This document shows positions 52,579-59,816 of a stretch of 64,000 nt of DNA, piece after piece (position 1 is the stretch's first letter; each line of letters opens with the position of its first letter). The notes under the pieces are model-generated. The model had not been told where the DNA came from and searched no databases. It worked only from the letters and a program-made list of their open reading frames with translations. Location: positions 8,383,001 to 8,447,000 of the forward strand of contig NZ_CP108106.1 in NCBI RefSeq assembly GCF_041435195.1, written 5' to 3'. Source of the DNA: Streptomyces sp. NBC_00224. GTDB taxonomy: Bacteria > Actinomycetota > Actinomycetes > Streptomycetales > Streptomycetaceae. A program made the position numbers and the translations under genes.

Positions 52579-54345
52579 TCAGCCGGCGTACGGATCCGGC
52601 ACCGTGCCGGGCCGGGCGAGGAAGGTGAAGTCGCAGCCGGTGTCGGCCTGAGTGATGTGCTCGCTGTACAGGGCTCCGTACCCGCGCTCGAACCGGGCGG
52701 GCGGCGGCGACCACTCGGTCCGCCGACGGGCCAACTCCTTGTCCGTCACGTTGAGGTGGAGGCTGCGGGCCGCGACGTCGAGGGTGATGAGGTCGCCGGT
52801 GCGAACGAGGGCGAGCGGGCCGCCCACGTGCGACTCGGGTGCGATGTGCAGGACGCACGCGCCGTACGACGTACCGCTCATCCGTGCGTCCGAGATCCGC
52901 ACCATGTCCCGCACCCCTTGCTTGAGCAGGTGGTCGGGGATCGGCAGCATCCCGTACTCGGGCATACCGGGACCGCCCTTGGGGCCGGAGCCGCGCAGGA
53001 CCAGGACACTGTCGGCGGTGATGCCGAGCGACGGGTCGTTGACGGTGCGCTGGAGCCGGCGGTAGTCGTCGAAGACGACCGCCGGGCCGGTGTGCTTGAG
53101 CAGCCGCTGCTCACAGGCGAAGTGCTTGATGACGGCGCCGTCCGGGCACAGATTGCCGCGCAGCACCGCGAGTCCGCCCTCGACCGCGACCGGATCGGTG
53201 CGGGGCCGGATCACGTCGTCGTGGTGGACCTCGGCGGTGGCGAGCTGCTCGCGCAGGGTGTCGTGCGCGACGGTCGGCCGGTCCAGGTGGAGCAGGTCGG
53301 TGATCCGGGAGAGCAGTGCGGGCAGTCCGCCCGCGAAGTGGAAGTCCTCCATGAGGTAGGTGTCGCCGCCGGGGCGTACGTTCGCGAGCACCGGGACGGT
53401 CCGGGCGATGCGGTCGAAGTCGTCGAGGGTCAGCTCGACGCCCGCCCGCCGGGCCATCGCGATCAGGTGGATGACAGCATTGGTGGAACCGCCCAGCGCG
53501 AGGACCGTGGTCACCGCGTCCTCGAAGGCGTCCCGAGTGACGAGCGTGGACAACCTCCGGTCCTCGTGCACCAGTTGGACGATCCTCAGCCCCGAGGCGG
53601 CCGCCATACGGTCGTGCTCGGAAGCGACGGCGGGAATGGAGGAGGCGCCGGGAACCGTCACCCCCAGGGCTTCGGCAGCCGCGGTGAGCGTGGAGGCGGT
53701 GCCCATCGTCATACAGTGGCCGGGGGAGCGGGCCAGGCCGTTCTCCAGACCGGCCAGTTCACAGTCGCCGATCAGTCCGGCGCGCTTGTCGTCCCAGTAC
53801 TTCCACATGTCCGTGCCGGAGCCGAGGACTTCGCCCCGCCAGTGGCCGGGCAGCATCGGCCCCGCGGGCACGAACACGGTGGGCAGGTCGACCGAGATCG
53901 CCCCCATGAGCAGCGCGGGCGTCGACTTGTCGCAGCCGCCCATCAGCACCGCCCCGTCCACCGGGTACGAGCGCAGCAGCTCCTCCGTCTCCATGGCGAG
54001 GAGGTTGCGGTAGAGCATCGGGGTGGGTTTCTGGAAGGTCTCGGACAGGGTGGCCACCGGGAATTCGAGGGGGAAGCCCCCTGCCTGCCACACCCCGCGT
54101 TTGACGGCCTGGGCGCGCTCGCGCAGATGGACGTGGCAGGGGTTGATGTCGGACCACGTGTTGAGGATGGCGATGACCGGCTTGCCCAGGTGCTCCTCGG
54201 GCAGATAGCCGAGCTGGCGGGTGCGGGCGCGGTGGCTGAAGGAGCGCAGGCCGTCGGTGCCGTACCACTGATGGCTGCGCAGTTCCTCGGGAGCGCGGCG
54301 GCGAGTCTCCTCGGGGGGTGGGGTCGGTGATGCGGCGGGGTTCAT
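52579..54345 (-). CDS. IlvD/Edd-family sugar-acid dehydratase
   Basis: 588 residues. The three conserved Fe-S Cys are visible: DINPCHVHL, GGCDKSTPALLMG, and GDCELAGLENGL. SGTSYGACVLHIAPES near the C-terminus is the usual family signature. Length and context (next to a DapA-family and a GntR gene) point to an aldonate dehydratase (arabinonate, xylonate or galactonate type) rather than the branched-chain amino-acid enzyme. Product would be a 2-keto-3-deoxy sugar acid for the DapA-type enzyme. ATG 54345 overlaps the upstream stop (ATGA). Confidence 0.9.
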   Translation of the reverse strand: MNPAASPTPPPEETRRRAPEELRSHQWYGTDGLRSFSHRARTRQLGYLPEEHLGKPVIAILNTWSDINPCHVHLRERAQAVKRGVWQAGGFPLEFPVATLSETFQKPTPMLYRNLLAMETEELLRSYPVDGAVLMGGCDKSTPALLMGAISVDLPTVFVPAGPMLPGHWRGEVLGSGTDMWKYWDDKRAGLIGDCELAGLENGLARSPGHCMTMGTASTLTAAAEALGVTVPGASSIPAVASEHDRMAAASGLRIVQLVHEDRRLSTLVTRDAFEDAVTTVLALGGSTNAVIHLIAMARRAGVELTLDDFDRIARTVPVLANVRPGGDTYLMEDFHFAGGLPALLSRITDLLHLDRPTVAHDTLREQLATAEVHHDDVIRPRTDPVAVEGGLAVLRGNLCPDGAVIKHFACEQRLLKHTGPAVVFDDYRRLQRTVNDPSLGITADSVLVLRGSGPKGGPGMPEYGMLPIPDHLLKQGVRDMVRISDARMSGTSYGACVLHIAPESHVGGPLALVRTGDLITLDVAARSLHLNVTDKELARRRTEWSPPPARFERGYGALYSEHITQADTGCDFTFLARPGTVPDPYAG

Positions 54346-55247
54346 ATGCCCCACCCCTCGACGATGGCGGCGACCTCCGCGCGCCCGGCCGCGTCGAGCG
54401 GCCTGCTGGGGGGACGTACGTGGCGCCGGCACAGACCGAGCACGGCCAGGGCCTCCTTGACCACCGTCACGTTGTTGGCGGAGGAGTCGGCGGCGCGCAG
54501 TTCCTCGAAACGGCGGATCTGCTCCCACACCCGCATGGCGCCCGGATAGTCGCCCGACCGCAGTGTTTCGAGCATGCTCAGGGAAACCTTGGGCGCGACA
54601 TTGACCAGGCCGGAGGTGAATCCGATCGCCCCGGCGGAGAAGTAGGAGGGCGCGTACGGCTCGGCGAGACCGGCCACCCACACGAAGCGCTCCAGACCGG
54701 CGTCGCGGGCGAAAGCGGCGAACCGCGCCGCGTCCGGCACCGCGTACTTCACCCCGATCACGTTCGGGCACACCTCGCCCAGCGCGGCCAAGTGCCTGCC
54801 CGCCAGGCGCGTATTACGGATGTACGGGACGACGCCCAGCTCCGGGACGGCCTCGGCGATGGCGCGGTGATAGTCGACCCAGCCGCCCGCCGCGACGTAG
54901 GGGTGCACGGGCTGATGGACCATCAGCATGTCGGCGCCCGCCTCCCGTGCGTGCCGGGCGGCGTCGATGGCGGTCGGCACATCGTGCCCGACACCGACCA
55001 CGATCGCCGCTCGCCCCGCGGCCTCCGAGACGGTCAACTCCACGACGGTGCCGCGCTCTTGCGGAGTCAGCGCGTAGAACTCTCCGGTGTTCCCGTTCGG
55101 CGTCAGCGTCCGTACACCGTGGTCGAGCAGCCTGCGCAGCAGGGCGCGGTGGGTGTCGTGCTCGATGGAGCCGTCCTCGGCGAACGGGGTCACCGGGATC
55201 GCCACGACATCGGCCAGGGCGGCGCGCATGGATTCGTACGTCGTCAT
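54342..55247 (-). CDS. DapA-family lyase/dehydratase acting on keto-deoxy sugar acids
   Basis: 301 residues, TIM barrel. Schiff-base Lys in VIGVKYAVPD (about 158-167) and the Tyr of VVPYIRN (about 132) are conserved; the substrate loop PNGNTGEFYAL replaces the GTTGE of DHDPS, as in KDG aldolases and 5-dehydro-4-deoxyglucarate dehydratases. Overlaps both neighbours by ATGA, so the three genes form one operon in the order GntR, this gene, IlvD/Edd. Confidence 0.9.
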   Translation of the reverse strand: MTTYESMRAALADVVAIPVTPFAEDGSIEHDTHRALLRRLLDHGVRTLTPNGNTGEFYALTPQERGTVVELTVSEAAGRAAIVVGVGHDVPTAIDAARHAREAGADMLMVHQPVHPYVAAGGWVDYHRAIAEAVPELGVVPYIRNTRLAGRHLAALGEVCPNVIGVKYAVPDAARFAAFARDAGLERFVWVAGLAEPYAPSYFSAGAIGFTSGLVNVAPKVSLSMLETLRSGDYPGAMRVWEQIRRFEELRAADSSANNVTVVKEALAVLGLCRRHVRPPSRPLDAAGRAEVAAIVEGWGI

Positions 55248-55900
55248 ACCGCCAGGTCCTCTCCGTGGGGCCGGGGGAAGGCCCGCTCAACGAAGGACGC
55301 GATGTGGGCGTGCAGGGCACGGGAGGCGCCGTCCGCGTCGCCGGCCAGAGCGAGCCGCAGGATCTCCCGGTGCTCGGTGGCCTCCCGCTCCCACGACGGA
55401 TCGGCCGCCCAGGCGACCGCGGAGACCAGGGCGGCCTGGTCGCGCACCTCGTCCAGCATGCGCGCGAGCAGCGGGTTGCCGCACGGGAGGTACAGCGCGC
55501 GGTGGAACTCCCGGTTGGCCAGGGAGCGTTCGGCGGTGTCCGCCGCGGTGTCGGCGCGCTCCAGCGCGTCGCGCGCGGCGTCCAGGTCCGCGGCGCTGTG
55601 GACGGTGCGGCGCAGCGCCTCGGGTTCCAGGAGCAGCCGCACGTCGTACACCTCGCGCGCCATGTCCGCGTCCACCATGCGCACCGTGACGCCCTTGTAC
55701 TGGTTCATCACGACGAGCCCGGTGCCGGCCAGTGTCTTGAGCGCCTCGCGCACGGGGGTCTTGGACACCCCGTAGTGCGTGGCGAGTTCGACCTCGACGA
55801 GAGCCTGACCTGGGGCCAACTGGCCGGTGAGAATGCGGTGCTTGACGGCCTCAAGCACGAACTGGGTCCGGGAGGGGATGGGTGTGGGCACAGAGGTCAT
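55244..55900 (-). CDS. GntR-family regulator (FCD type)
   Basis: 218 residues. N-terminal winged HTH: VLEAVKHRILTGQLAPGQAL, ATHYGVSKTPVREALKTLAG; the C-terminal FCD domain carries the D-x3-R and H ligands (VRLLLEPEALR, NREFHRAL). FCD regulators sense sugar acids and derepress catabolic operons. First gene of the operon; an AT-rich palindrome lies 31 bp before its start. Confidence 0.92.
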   Translation of the reverse strand: MTSVPTPIPSRTQFVLEAVKHRILTGQLAPGQALVEVELATHYGVSKTPVREALKTLAGTGLVVMNQYKGVTVRMVDADMAREVYDVRLLLEPEALRRTVHSAADLDAARDALERADTAADTAERSLANREFHRALYLPCGNPLLARMLDEVRDQAALVSAVAWAADPSWEREATEHREILRLALAGDADGASRALHAHIASFVERAFPRPHGEDLAV

Positions 55901-55930
55901 GCGCGCCTCTCGACTGTCACGTATGGCATC

Positions 55931-55940
55931 TCATATATGA
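55931..55940. promoter_or_regulatory. GntR operator candidate
   Basis: TCATATATGA, an exact 10-bp palindrome in an AT-rich patch 31 bp before the GntR start; the flanks are nearly symmetrical (GGCATC left, CGCATC right). Confidence 0.5.
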
Positions 55941-56027
55941 CGCATCAGGTACGACGCGATGAAAGTAGAGCGGATTCCGGGGCGCGTCAACGGATCTGAC
56001 GCACCGGCACCGGATGCGCCGGGGGCG

Positions 56028-56056
56028 TTGACGAGAAATCGCTTGCCATCTACGTT
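56028..56056 (+). promoter_or_regulatory. Possible promoter for the pectate lyase transcript
   Basis: TTGACG (56028-56033), 17 bp, TACGTT (56051-56056). It lies about 400 bp before the lyase start, so the leader would be long and cover the tandem repeat and the small frame. Confidence 0.3.
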
Positions 56057-56207
56057 CCATTCATCAGTGTGACCCGGATTGCTCGCCCATGTGGCACGCG
56101 TCGAGAGAACGGCAGTTGCCGTACATGGCTGCGATCAGAGCAAATCAGGTAGTAGAACGCCGTTCCACACACTGAACTGTCTGGCTCATCCCCACTCGTC
56201 CGAACCC

Positions 56208-56247
56208 ATGGGCAACATCCCGAACCGATGGGCAGCATCCCGAACCG
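56208..56247 (+). repeat. Tandem 20-bp repeat
   Basis: Two units, 56208-56227 and 56228-56247, differing at one base; each begins ATGGGCA and ends CCCGAACCG. Because 20 is not a multiple of 3, the repeat shifts frame and is unlikely to be coding. Confidence 0.7.
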
Positions 56248-56255
56248 AAGGGACC

Positions 56256-56426
56256 CACCCGCATGCGCACTCACGCCCCCACAAGCGCTCCCGCGCCCTC
56301 CTCATCGCCGCGACCGCCGTCGCCGCCACGGCATTGGCCGGGCTGCTCCATGCCGCGGGGGCCGCCGAACCCGCCTCGTCCGTCGTCGCTTCGGTGACGG
56401 CGGGAGCGGGAGCCGGAAAGCTCTGA
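56256..56426 (+). CDS. Possible signal-peptide-like small ORF before pectate lyase
   Basis: A plus-strand frame reads HKRSRALLIAATAVAATALA, then GLLHAAGAAEPASSVVASVT and a stop at 56426, which looks like a signal peptide and a short exported tail. No start codon with a ribosome site is evident (an ATG at 56208 is in frame but within the tandem repeat; the lower limit given is approximate). It may be a duplicated, decayed lyase start. Confidence 0.3.
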   Translation, partial: HPHAHSRPHKRSRALLIAATAVAATALAGLLHAAGAAEPASSVVASVTAGAGAGKL

Positions 56427-56460
56427 CGACCGCAGGCCCCGCAGCACAAGGAGATGAGAC

Positions 56461-57321
56461 ATGACTTCACCAGCACAAACCCGAGCACAGACCCGCACGC
56501 GGCAGCCCCGCCGGGCCGCCGGGCACCGCGCCCTCGCAGCGGGCGCCGCCGCGTTCGGCCTGGCCGCCACCGCGATCCTCGGGGGTGCGCTCACGGGTAC
56601 GGCGAACGCGGCCACCGCCGCGGCCGCGGCCGCCTGGCCGACACCCACCACCAGCAAGCCCGTCCCGGCGACCATCGAGGTCTCGGGTGCGTACGACGGA
56701 CAGATGCGGCGCTTCTACGGCAGCGGCGACCTCGGCGACGGCGGCCAGAACGAGAACCAGTCCCCGCTGTTCCAGCTGAAGGACGGGGCTGTCCTGTCCA
56801 ACGTCGTCATCGGCGCGCCCGGCGCCGACGGCATCCACTGCCTGGGAACCTGCACGCTGAAGAACGTCTGGTGGGAGGACGTCGGCGAGGACGCCGCAAC
56901 CTTCAAGGGCAAGTCGTCCTCGGCCGTCTACCGCGTGGAGGGCGGCGGTGCGAGGAAGGCGTCGGACAAGGTCTTCCAGTTCAACGGCGCCGGCACCCTG
57001 ACCGTCACCGGCGGGTTCCAGGTCGCCGACTTCGGCAAGCTCGTACGCAGCTGCGGCAACTGCTCCACCCAGTACAAGCGCAAGGTGGTCGTCGACAACG
57101 TGGACACGACCGCGCCCGGCAAAGCTCTGGTGGGCATCAACAGCAACTACGGGGACGGTGCCACCCTGCGCAGTGTCCGCATCCACGGCGACAGCAGCAA
57201 GAAGATCAAGCCGTGCGTGCGCTACGAGGGCAACAACACGGGCGCCGAGCCCAAGGTGCTCGGCAGCGGCCCGGACGGCACATACTGCCGCTACTCCGCC
57301 GCCGACATCATCTACAACTGA
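56461..57321 (+). CDS. Secreted pectate lyase (PL3 family)
   Basis: 286 residues. Twin-Arg-rich N-region and signal peptide to about residue 48 (GTANA). The catalytic beta-helix contains YDGQMRRFYGSGDLG, GIHCLGTCTLKNVWWEDVGE and DAATFKGKSSSAVY, all hallmarks of polysaccharide lyase family 3, which cleave polygalacturonate by beta-elimination with calcium. Several Cys pairs (HCLGTC, SCGNCS) stabilise it. AAGGAGATGAG is the ribosome site. Next to the sugar-acid operon, suggesting joint pectin use. Confidence 0.92.
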   Translation: MTSPAQTRAQTRTRQPRRAAGHRALAAGAAAFGLAATAILGGALTGTANAATAAAAAAWPTPTTSKPVPATIEVSGAYDGQMRRFYGSGDLGDGGQNENQSPLFQLKDGAVLSNVVIGAPGADGIHCLGTCTLKNVWWEDVGEDAATFKGKSSSAVYRVEGGGARKASDKVFQFNGAGTLTVTGGFQVADFGKLVRSCGNCSTQYKRKVVVDNVDTTAPGKALVGINSNYGDGATLRSVRIHGDSSKKIKPCVRYEGNNTGAEPKVLGSGPDGTYCRYSAADIIYN

Positions 57322-57350
57322 CCGGTTGCCGGCTGTAGTGCAGCTGCAGG

Positions 57351-57384
57351 CCGCCGCCCGGCGAGGGACCACGTCGGGCGGCGG
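57351..57384 (+). terminator. Hairpin after the pectate lyase
   Basis: 10-bp perfect stem (57351-57360 with 57375-57384), 14-nt loop, 30 bp past the stop. The remaining sequence to 57575 shows no gene. Confidence 0.5.
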
Positions 57385-57575
57385 TTCGGTCCGCCGCACT
57401 CGCCGGGGAGGCGGGTGGGCCGGGGGAGTCCGGTTCGGGTGGGTCGATGGCACGGAGCCGGTGAAGCGCGGCATTCAGCCCGTCGTTTTCCTCTGATTTC
57501 GAGGTGATCGCCCCGTCCCACCAGCATCTCGGAAGGGTATACGTGGTCACTCTTGGTGATGCTGAGGCGTTTCAA

Positions 57576-57667
57576 AGGTGAGCCGCCCCATAGGACCTAC
57601 GTCACGTACGAGCGAGGATCGTAGTCCCGTGGGGCGCCGTATCGCTGCCTTATGTGGGCTCTCACCT
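57576..57667 (+). ncRNA. Candidate structured RNA upstream of the lysozyme-like gene
   Basis: An outer helix AGGTGAG (57576-57582) with CTCACCT (57661-57667) encloses a stacked hairpin: GCCCCA/TGGGGC, GGAC/GTCC and TACG/CGTA in register (57585-57635). It lies 230-320 nt upstream of the wall-lytic gene at 57895. Could be a riboswitch-like leader or an independent small RNA; no known class matched. Confidence 0.4.
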
Positions 57668-57894
57668 GCGCGAATCGCCGTCCGGCGGTGGCAGGGGCGT
57701 CGGTGCCCGGGTGCGAGGCTGTCTAGTAGGTGGGGTTGTTGCCAGGCCGTCGGGGCGCCGGTAGAACTGGATGAGTCGCCGAGCGGCCCGGGTGTTTCTT
57801 CCCGCCGCAGACGAATCCCTCTCCCTCGTGTGAGTGGCTCACGCATGCCTGTGGCGTGCCGCGACCGTCCTTGTCCCCGTTGGAAGGCCTGCCT

Positions 57895-58299
57895 GTGTCG
57901 AAGTCCGTCATCCGCCGCATCGCCGCTTCGAAGAAGACCCTCGCGGGTGCCGTCGTCGCCCTCGGTGCCGCCGGTTCCATGCTCGCCACGGTTCCCGCCC
58001 AGGCGGCCCCGTCGAGCGCCAAGGCGATCGCCCAGCAGATGATCAAGGACCCGGCGCAGTTCGCGGCCTTCAACAACATCGTTTCCCATGAGAGTGGCTG
58101 GGACCACACCGCCACGAACTCCTCCTCGGGCGCCTATGGCCTGGTCCAGGCTCTGCCGGCCTCGAAGATGGCCTCGGCCGGTGCGGACTGGAAGACCAAC
58201 CCGGCCACCCAGATCAAGTGGGGCCTGGACTACATGAACGACCGCTACGGCAGCCCCGTCGGCGCCTGGAACTTCTGGCAGACCCACCACTGGTACTAA
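57895..58299 (+). CDS. Secreted lysozyme-like (SLT) transglycosylase
   Basis: 134 residues from GTG 57895 (TTGGAAGG upstream). Signal peptide ends near residue 37 (AQAAP). The small domain has the catalytic Glu in NNIVSHESGWDHTATN, then SSGAYGLVQALPASKM and GLDYMNDRYGSPVGAWNFW, the compact SLT/resuscitation-factor-like fold that cleaves the glycan chain of peptidoglycan. Exported and single-domain. The long leader with a structured element hints at RNA-level control. Confidence 0.9.
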   Translation: MSKSVIRRIAASKKTLAGAVVALGAAGSMLATVPAQAAPSSAKAIAQQMIKDPAQFAAFNNIVSHESGWDHTATNSSSGAYGLVQALPASKMASAGADWKTNPATQIKWGLDYMNDRYGSPVGAWNFWQTHHWY

Positions 58300-58328
58300 G
58301 CCACCAGCGGTAGCAGACACACCAAAGA

Positions 58329-58360
58329 CGCTCGGCCGGGACTACCCGGCCGAGCGTTCT
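58329..58360 (+). terminator. Terminator after the SLT gene
   Basis: 12-bp perfect stem (58329-58340 with 58345-58356), ACTA loop, followed by TTCTT: a near-ideal intrinsic terminator 29 bp past the stop. It isolates the lanthipeptide genes downstream. Confidence 0.85.
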
Positions 58361-58446
58361 TGCGTATGCGGCAGCCCCCCGCCACTGCACCACGTCGCTG
58401 GACACCATGGCACCACCGGCAGCCTCATCCCGTAGGTTCGACACAC

Positions 58447-58467
58447 CGCGGTACACCCGGTACCGCG
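58447..58467. promoter_or_regulatory. Inverted repeat upstream of the JmjC gene
   Basis: CGCGGTAC, 5 bp, GTACCGCG, with a further GTACC nearby. 29 bp before the start at 58496; candidate operator for the lanthipeptide unit. Confidence 0.45.
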
Positions 58468-58495
58468 TACCGGACGCGAGGAACGGGGAACAGGC

Positions 58496-59395
58496 ATGGG
58501 TTGGGGAGTGCTGGACCGGTTAGTGGGGGAGCCCGAGAGGTTCTTGGAGCGGTGTCGACACGGCAGGCCGGAGGTGTTCAACACCGGGGCGTTGCCTCAA
58601 GAGGTGCCGGGGCTCGACGACTTGGGGGACGCGCTGCGCGTCGGGCTGATGCGGACGCCGTACGTCGAGATGGTGCGTGAGGGCGCGGTCGTCGAAGCGC
58701 ATGAGTTCTGCGCCGAGCGTGTTGTCGCCGGGCGGGTGGCGCAGGGGTTCGCCGACCCGGAGCGCGTCATGCGGCTCCTCGGCGAGGGGGCGACCCTCCT
58801 GCTGCCCCAACTCGACCAGTGGAACGCCTCGGTGGGGGTGCTGACCGCCCGGCTGGCGCACGATCTGGGGCGGCGGGTGGAGGCGTTCTGCTTCGCGACC
58901 ATGGCCGGTCGGCGTGGGCTCGATGTGCACCGGGATGACGCCGACGTACTGGTGGTGCAGGTCGCGGGCCGCAAGGAGTGGACCGTGTACGGCGCCCCGG
59001 CCGATGGCCACTGGAAGCCAGGTCCGGTCCCGGAGCCGGGTGAGCCGGTGCTGCGGACCGTGATCGGCCCGGGTGATGTGCTGTACGTCCCGCGCGGCGC
59101 GCCGCACACCGCCACCGGCAACGAAGGGCTTTCCGTCCACATCGCGCTGACCATACGCGAGGCGGGCACGGCGCGGATCCGCCAGACGCTGGCCACGCTG
59201 CTGACCACGGATCCCGGAGACCATGCCGCGCGCCCGCTGACGGAGGATCAACTCCTGGACTCCGTACGGGATGTGCTCGATGCGGCGCGCAAGGCGCTCG
59301 ACGAGGTGACCCCCGAGGAACTGCTGGCTCGGGCCCGCGGACCCCTGCCGGATGTCCCCGGCGCCGCGCGGCGGGCCGACTGGCCCACCGCGTAA
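58496..59395 (+). CDS. JmjC/cupin-type 2-oxoglutarate oxygenase in the lanthipeptide cluster
   Basis: 299 residues. JmjC-type double-stranded beta-helix: iron ligands H145 and D147 (LDVHRDDADV) and H204 (RGAPHTA), with VVQVAGRKEWTVYG between. Such hydroxylases (bacterial ribosomal-oxygenase-like) add OH to peptide side chains. Its neighbours are a lanthipeptide precursor, LanB and LanC, so a tailoring role on the peptide is plausible. GGGGAACAGGC precedes the ATG. Convergent with the precursor gene; a shared terminator lies between. Confidence 0.88.
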   Translation: MGWGVLDRLVGEPERFLERCRHGRPEVFNTGALPQEVPGLDDLGDALRVGLMRTPYVEMVREGAVVEAHEFCAERVVAGRVAQGFADPERVMRLLGEGATLLLPQLDQWNASVGVLTARLAHDLGRRVEAFCFATMAGRRGLDVHRDDADVLVVQVAGRKEWTVYGAPADGHWKPGPVPEPGEPVLRTVIGPGDVLYVPRGAPHTATGNEGLSVHIALTIREAGTARIRQTLATLLTTDPGDHAARPLTEDQLLDSVRDVLDAARKALDEVTPEELLARARGPLPDVPGAARRADWPTA

Positions 59396-59410
59396 CCGGC
59401 GGAAAACACC

Positions 59411-59444
59411 GCGGCTGCGGTGGGCCGAAGGCCACCGCAGCCGC
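59411..59444. terminator. Bidirectional terminator between JmjC and precursor genes
   Basis: 12-bp stem (59411-59422 with 59433-59444), a one-base bulge, 3 more pairs and a GAA loop; TTTG follows on plus and TGTTTTC on minus. Confidence 0.75.
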
Positions 59445-59467
59445 TTTGTGCGCGCGATCCGTCAGTA

Positions 59468-59599
59468 TCAGATACAGAACGGACGGTGGCAGGAACCATC
59501 GCAGGAGTCGCTGATGCCGGCGCTCTGCTCGGCCTCGCCCGCAGCCACCACCTCGCGCACGTCGAGGTCGAACAGGTCCTGCATCGTGTCGTTGTTCAT
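59468..59599 (-). CDS. Class I lanthipeptide precursor (LanA)
   Basis: 43 residues, too short for routine ORF calling. ATG 59599 has GAGAGG seven bases upstream. Leader: MNNDTMQDLFDLDVREVVAA, with FDLD matching the F(N/D)LD box that class I LanB/LanC enzymes recognise. The C-terminal part is SAGISDSCDGSCHRPFCI: four Ser (26, 30, 32, 36) and three Cys (33, 37, 42), suitable for up to three lanthionine rings, with no Thr. The leader/core boundary is probably between about residues 22 and 29 and unproven. Divergent from lanB, 217 bp apart, and convergent with the JmjC gene. Confidence 0.88.
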   Translation of the reverse strand: MNNDTMQDLFDLDVREVVAAGEAEQSAGISDSCDGSCHRPFCI

Positions 59600-59699
59600 G
59601 AGAAATCCTCTCGTCATGGTCGCGTGGTTCGCGACGGAACGAAACGGACGGTAGGCCGGGGCGGATCGGTCCCGTCAACACCTCACGGGCGACGGCGCA

Positions 59700-59727
59700 C
59701 GAAGAGGCAACCGGGGTTGCCTCTTCG
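59700..59727. promoter_or_regulatory. Perfect 13-bp inverted repeat between precursor and lanB
   Basis: Arms 59700-59712 and 59715-59727 (left arm CGAAGAGGCAACC) with 2 bp between. Centrally placed in the divergent region, about 100 bp from each start; operator or regulatory hairpin. Confidence 0.55.
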
Positions 59728-59816
59728 GGCACCTCCCGGTCCGGAACGGCTGCTACCTGCGGAATCTCCGTTACACAGGGGCGAGGTATGGCACTCGCAC
59801 GATGACGGGGAGAAGC

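Larger units (their letters stand above)
55901..56460. other. Divergent region between the GntR operon and pectate lyase
   Basis: Holds the TCATATATGA palindrome (55931-55940), a possible plus-strand promoter (56028-56056), a 20-bp tandem repeat (56208-56247), and a short frame ending at 56426 (see below). Otherwise nothing supported. Confidence 0.5.

Noticed and set aside
51703..54330. An 875-codon plus-strand open frame across the S8 end and the IlvD/Edd gene
   Set aside because: It runs out of frame through the protease and antisense to the dehydratase; no domain or start signal.
56050..56274. A 74-codon minus-strand frame upstream of the pectate lyase
   Set aside because: It crosses the tandem repeat, lacks a ribosome site and has no protein-like features.
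57560..57890. c-di-AMP riboswitch before the lysozyme-like gene
   Set aside because: Same reason: no conserved core found by eye, although the region folds.
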